Shown here: positions 39,140-41,916 of the stretch, in pieces
Layout: each line of letters starts with the position of its first letter
Position numbering within the stretch: the first letter of the stretch is position 1
IMG/VR virus record: IMGVR_UViG_3300024262_000006
Span: 1 to 41,916 of that record
Length of the DNA stretch: 41,916 nucleotides
Reading direction: 5' to 3' (one strand)
Source of the DNA: a virus
The notes under the pieces: generated by a model
Databases searched by the model: none
What the model saw: the letters and a program-made list of their open reading frames with translations, nothing else
What the model was told of the DNA's origin: nothing
Made by a program: the position numbers and the translations under genes

Positions 39140-39426
39140 TTTCCTATATAGGTTTTATCGTGTTTGTTGTGGCAATCCCGGCCACGAATTGTAATGTTCT
39201 CAATATCCCAAGCCAGTTCAGCTCTGCCCGTTTCCTGACACTCCTTAACACTAATGTCATGTGAGCAGTCCAAAGGCACACAATCATTCCTGTGGCAATC
39301 TTGGCAAAAGTTGTACCCGTGTTGTTCCCGTTGTCTAACAAGTTTAACATTCTTTGCTTCTCGTACCCTTCGGTCAATTATGGCCTTTGAGACTCGCTCA
39401 CCGTTTGACATTCTAAAAGTTCCCAT
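39133..39426 (-). CDS. HNH endonuclease-like protein, 97 aa
   Basis: CQDCHRNDCVPLDCSHDISV (residues about 41-60) gives the first CxxC and the HNH histidine, IENITIRGRDCHNKHD the Asn and the closing CHxxH. The arrangement matches NinG-like or HNH nucleases of phages. It directly precedes ssb with a 7 bp overlap. It may act in recombination or packaging. Start MGTFRM or MSNGER. Confidence 0.7.
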   Translation of the reverse strand: MGTFRMSNGERVSKAIIDRRVREAKNVKLVRQREQHGYNFCQDCHRNDCVPLDCSHDISVKECQETGRAELAWDIENITIRGRDCHNKHDKTYIGKC

Positions 39427-39888
39427 CTATTCCTCGAATGCGATTTCTAGTTGAGCCTTCTTATCTTCAAAACGATACAAATAAACTTCTTCCTCAATCA
39501 AATTTACTTGTACCTCAAGATCATCCTCCCATCCTGTCACCTCTCCATTCAGGTCAATCTTGTGGGCCGATATTCCCATCGTGCCACCAAAGCGACTGTC
39601 TTTTTTTCCAGTTAGGCTAACAAAATCATTTGACAGACTTAGACCTGTCACCGAAATACTTTTATCATCATCCGTGTAATCAAACACACGACAAAGAAAC
39701 GGTTTCAACTCTTTTACCGCCTTAATCAAATCTGGGTGTGGCTCAATCGTGAATTTTTGACTATCATAGTCGTTCTTGTAAATAGCACCACCTGATGATA
39801 CTTCCTCTCTGTGTGAAATTTCAACTCCACCTCCGTTGACCAACTTAATCTTTTTTAGGTGAAAATTCTCCTTGCTCGGCTTTTTCAT
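39427..39888 (-). CDS. Hypothetical protein, 153 aa
   Basis: MKKPSKENFHLKKIKLVNGG..., beta-rich, with KAVKELKPFLCRVFDYTDDD, DKSISVTGLSLS and an acidic end (LEVQVNLIEEEVYLYRFEDK). No family recognised. Similar small beta proteins are common in Bacteroidota phages beside ssb genes. The stop is next to the HNH start. Confidence 0.6.
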   Translation of the reverse strand: MKKPSKENFHLKKIKLVNGGGVEISHREEVSSGGAIYKNDYDSQKFTIEPHPDLIKAVKELKPFLCRVFDYTDDDKSISVTGLSLSNDFVSLTGKKDSRFGGTMGISAHKIDLNGEVTGWEDDLEVQVNLIEEEVYLYRFEDKKAQLEIAFEE

Positions 39889-40018
39889 TTTTTGAATATT
39901 TAGTGTTAAAGGTATAATATTTTCTTAAATTCTCCATCCATTTCTGTCGTTGCTTTCGCCCACTAATGTCACCAAAGTTCCATTTGCCGGAGTAGCCTAT
40001 TTTGATCTTGAACTTCAT
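39845..40018 (-). CDS. Small basic protein, 57 aa, overlapping the next gene
   Basis: ATG at 40018 overlaps the TGA of the GH16-like gene (ATGA). MKFKIKIGYSGKWNFGDISG, then RKQRQKWMENLRKYYTFNTK and KKD at the end. It runs 44 bp into the following gene. The start coupling and the fill of the gap support it. The basic middle suggests nucleic-acid binding, but nothing is recognised. Confidence 0.55.
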   Translation of the reverse strand: MKFKIKIGYSGKWNFGDISGRKQRQKWMENLRKYYTFNTKYSKNEKAEQGEFSPKKD

Positions 40019-40725
40019 ACATCAAGTTTGATTCTGTTTATTGTAATCGTGTGGTCTTTCTCTATCCCTCCCCAATAAGGAACAGCCGACCAAATGATCG
40101 GGTACATGGGTTGACGCTGAACTCCCTTAGGTCTGCGAAAACGCACTAATGTCCTGTCGTTGATACCAGACACTAACCACCTTTTCTCAATCTCTGTCCA
40201 ATAAAGATTCACACCTGTATAGAGATTGTAGAACTTCTTGCTCTTGTGTCTGCCTGTTGGGTAGTGCAGTCCATCGTGAAGTGCAATGTTCATTAATATA
40301 GGCTCATGTTCTGTGCCGAACTCATGTGAATCCCATTCCGGCTTGATACTTTCATCACCATGAACGAACCTTGTTTGAGTAAGAAACCAGATAGCCGGAA
40401 CGATACCTACCTGTGGGTTCATGTCTGCCACTACCTCGAACCTTCCCGTTTGAAATGATTTCTTGCCCACTATTTCAGCACTTTGGTACTGGTATGTTTT
40501 CTCCCCATCCTTATAGTGAGGAAACGATATCTCTTTTTTTGTCGCTGTAATCCGTAAAGAATTATCCGTGATTTTTAGCCTTGTGGCTTGCTGTGAAGTC
40601 CAATCCTCAAAATATGTATTAACACTTGCATCTAATGGATGCCATGGTAAACGTGGCTTGAAATGCTTGTAAAAAACACTGATTGACTTCCAATCCTTAA
40701 ACTGTATGTCGTAAACTGTTTTCAT
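40015..40725 (-). CDS. GH16-like (concanavalin-fold) protein with altered active site
   Basis: 236 aa. YQSAEIVGKKSFQTGRFEVV followed by IVPAIWFLTQ is the core signature of glycoside hydrolase family 16 (laminarinase/agarase-like). At the catalytic position, where the family has EIDxE, the sequence reads HEFGTE (E135, E139): both Glu are kept but the Asp is replaced by Gly, so activity is uncertain. No signal peptide. It may act as a glycan-binding protein or as an enzyme on capsule or exopolysaccharide after lysis. Confidence 0.6.
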   Translation of the reverse strand: MKTVYDIQFKDWKSISVFYKHFKPRLPWHPLDASVNTYFEDWTSQQATRLKITDNSLRITATKKEISFPHYKDGEKTYQYQSAEIVGKKSFQTGRFEVVADMNPQVGIVPAIWFLTQTRFVHGDESIKPEWDSHEFGTEHEPILMNIALHDGLHYPTGRHKSKKFYNLYTGVNLYWTEIEKRWLVSGINDRTLVRFRRPKGVQRQPMYPIIWSAVPYWGGIEKDHTITINRIKLDV

Positions 40726-40732
40726 AAATCCA

Positions 40733-41017
40733 CTAATTTCTTATCCCGTCAATTATTTGTTCTATTTCCTCGTCAGTCATCACGTAGTTGTATATGTAAA
40801 ACCATCCGATAGTTCCTTTATAGAACCAAGCTGAATCCCCAATGATAACGGTGTGATCTCCTTCCTCTATTCCAATAGAATCTGAATACACGGCAGGTGT
40901 TTCTTTGTGTGAGTTCTGCCATATCAATGTGGCTTGAATGCCTATTCCAATTCCCATCAGTAGGGCGAAAACATACCAAAACCTAAAACCCTTTTTTACT
41001 TCTTTGCTGTTCATCAT
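40733..41017 (-). CDS. Membrane-anchored small protein with LamG-like tail, 94 aa
   Basis: One membrane segment (FWYVFALLMGIGIGIQATLIW, residues about 13-33), then an external part ending IGWFYIYNYVMTDEEIEQII, which matches the closing strand of LamG domains (VRIYNRALSDEEI). Only that last strand is present, so the lectin domain is a remnant or is completed by another protein. Coupled by ATGA to the HExxH gene upstream. Confidence 0.55.
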   Translation of the reverse strand: MMNSKEVKKGFRFWYVFALLMGIGIGIQATLIWQNSHKETPAVYSDSIGIEEGDHTVIIGDSAWFYKGTIGWFYIYNYVMTDEEIEQIIDGIRN

Positions 41018-41349
41018 TTTTTGAATTGTGTTTTTGAGAAGTTTGCTATCTCTATGTCCTGATTGCTTGGTAGCAATATGTCCGTGAGTATCACGAAATA
41101 CAGCTTTATAAATATACTGGCATCAAGCCATATCAGGGCAATCCATGTTAAGGCAAAACCAACTAACGGCGCACCTGCAACAATAAATATCTTACTCCAA
41201 GATTTCTCCCCGTCAAATGAAGTTAAAAAGTTGTATTCATTGAGCGTCATTGTCCAGTTTTTTTGGTGAGTGCAACCCGTTACCCATATCGCAATTAAAT
41301 GTGATAGTTCGTGAATGAATATTGCAGGAAAATGGATTACAGTTTTCAT
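41014..41349 (-). CDS. Membrane HExxH protein (S2P/M50-like)
   Basis: 111 aa. FPAIFIHELSHLIAIWVTGC carries the zinc motif HELSH inside a hydrophobic helix. KIFIVAGAPLVGFALTWIAL and FIKLYFVILTDILLPSNQDI are further membrane segments, the last with an Asp-containing motif similar to the third ligand of site-2-type proteases. Smaller than cellular members. Start ATG has a clear AAGGAG site. It may cut a host membrane regulator early in infection (inference). Confidence 0.6.
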   Translation of the reverse strand: MKTVIHFPAIFIHELSHLIAIWVTGCTHQKNWTMTLNEYNFLTSFDGEKSWSKIFIVAGAPLVGFALTWIALIWLDASIFIKLYFVILTDILLPSNQDIEIANFSKTQFKK

Positions 41350-41394
41350 TTTATTCTCCTTTCTCTGTGTTTATGCGATGCGTATATTTCGTAG

Positions 41395-41631
41395 TTATAC
41401 ACAATTAGCCATCACACACTCTCTAAAGTATTTCAATACACCTACTCTATTTGAGATGCTGTTTTCATCGACATCCCAAATGCTAACCTCCATATCGAAT
41501 ATATACTCATATCCATCTTTGTCTTTATATTCAATCTCGTAGGTATTCCAATCAAAATTTGGTTTACTGTGTTCGTATTTAACCAATTCAAATCCTAACT
41601 CTTTAAGTATTGCAATAAATTTCTTTTTCAT
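41395..41631 (-). CDS. Hypothetical protein, 78 aa, first gene after repeat A
   Basis: The frame can extend to a TTG at 41646, but ATG at 41631 follows a GGGAGGG ribosome site. MKKKFIAILKELGFELVKYE..., acidic and aromatic in the middle (IEYKDKDGYEYIFDMEVSIWD), ending FRECVMANCV. No family recognised. Its first 15 codons and leader are duplicated at 41790-41916. Confidence 0.65.
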   Translation of the reverse strand: MKKKFIAILKELGFELVKYEHSKPNFDWNTYEIEYKDKDGYEYIFDMEVSIWDVDENSISNRVGVLKYFRECVMANCV

Positions 41632-41724
41632 TTTACCCTCCCGCAATAAAAGCGCATAACAACAGCTATATTTAATAGCGGTTTTGGTGCTATGCGCAAG
41701 GTTTATAATTATATTTTACTGTAT
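41587..41724. repeat. Direct repeat A (second copy, 138 bp)
   Basis: Bases 41587-41713 (127 bp) equal 41790-41916 exactly, and 41603-41724 equal 1-122. Contains leader hairpin, ribosome site and the first 15 codons of the gene at 41395-41631. Confidence 0.9.
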
Positions 41725-41834
41725 TTAATTTTGATTATGTAATAAGTCTTTATACCACTTCTGATTTCGGTAGTTTCGATCAGTTCAATTTCAAATCCTA
41801 ACTCTTTAAGTATTGCAATAAATTTCTTTTTCAT
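41709..41834 (-). CDS. Chimeric small protein, 41 aa
   Basis: ATG at 41834: MKKKFIAILKELGFE (same as the gene at 41395-41631), then IELIETTEIRSGIKTYYIIK (same as the mini-gene at 252-344), then IKYSKI and TAA at 41709. The two halves join in frame at a short overlap. It is either a real fusion made by recombination, or an assembly artefact from the repeats. Confidence 0.4.
   Translation of the reverse strand: MKKKFIAILKELGFEIELIETTEIRSGIKTYYIIKIKYSKI
41723..41791. repeat. Direct repeat B (69 bp), copy of 269-337
   Basis: Exact match to 269-337. Together with repeat A it gives the order A-B-A-X-B on the circle, where X (123-268) is present only once. See the finding on the chimeric junction. 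Confidence 0.9.
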
Positions 41835-41916
41835 TTTACCCTCCCGCAATAAAAGCGCATAACAACAGCTATATTTAATAGCGGTTTTGGTGCTATGCGC
41901 AAGGTTTATAATTATA

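Noticed and set aside
1-41916. CRISPR array, insertion sequence, integrase, reverse transcriptase or toxin-antitoxin pair
   Set aside because: Looked for on both strands; no regularly spaced repeats, transposase or recombinase motifs were recognised.

Overview
The window is an essentially complete genome of a tailed, siphovirus-like phage that very probably infects a member of the Bacteroidota. Its first 111 bases are repeated exactly as its last 111, so the contig closes into a circle of about 41,805 bp. Four things point to a Bacteroidota host: promoter candidates match the Bacteroidota consensus (TTTG, about 18 bp, TAnnTTTG); exported proteins have signal peptides ending in FGQ, FSQ, FAQ or MAQ; the DNA is AT-rich; and Shine-Dalgarno sequences are few. 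Every gene I accept is on the minus strand, so the genome is read from high to low coordinates. I saw no integrase, polymerase, helicase, CRISPR array or insertion sequence.

Layout in order of transcription. 41.6-37.2 kb: an early block with a HExxH membrane protein, a membrane-anchored protein with a LamG-like tail, a GH16-like protein, an HNH protein, SSB, QueD, and a half QueE fused in frame to a ParB domain. 37.2-35.4 kb: terminase small and large subunits behind a promoter and palindrome. 35.2-33.4 kb: small genes, including a radical SAM gene broken by an internal deletion, closed by a UUCG-loop terminator. 33.3-29.2 kb: portal (with a zinc-knuckle insertion), scaffold, major capsid protein and an unexpected signal-peptide protein. 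29.2-22.8 kb: connector candidates, tail tube, three small tail genes, tape measure. 22.8-13.8 kb: baseplate proteins, then four fibre- or lectin-like proteins with Sec signal peptides, one of them also with a C-terminal membrane anchor. 13.8-12.3 kb: lysis genes (holin-type membrane proteins and an M15 peptidase). 12.33-12.15 kb: two tandem terminators with a promoter between them, then the best promoter in the window. 12.1-6.8 kb: regulation, replication and recombination (XRE-type regulator, OB-fold protein, YqaJ exonuclease, winged-helix replication protein, RuvC-like resolvase, NinB-like protein). 6.8-0.1 kb: many very small genes, several of them single membrane segments, then DUF551-, methyltransferase- and KilA-N-like genes.

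As a whole this is a phage that makes its own recombination set, packages through a terminase next to 7-deazaguanine genes, and lyses through holin plus M15 peptidase. The most unusual features are five virion- or fibre-like proteins built for export, the QueE-ParB fusion beside QueD and the terminase, a second radical SAM gene cut at the same point, and a mosaic repeat around the contig ends that creates a chimeric small gene. I relied on motif recognition alone, so family names for the less conserved genes are provisional.
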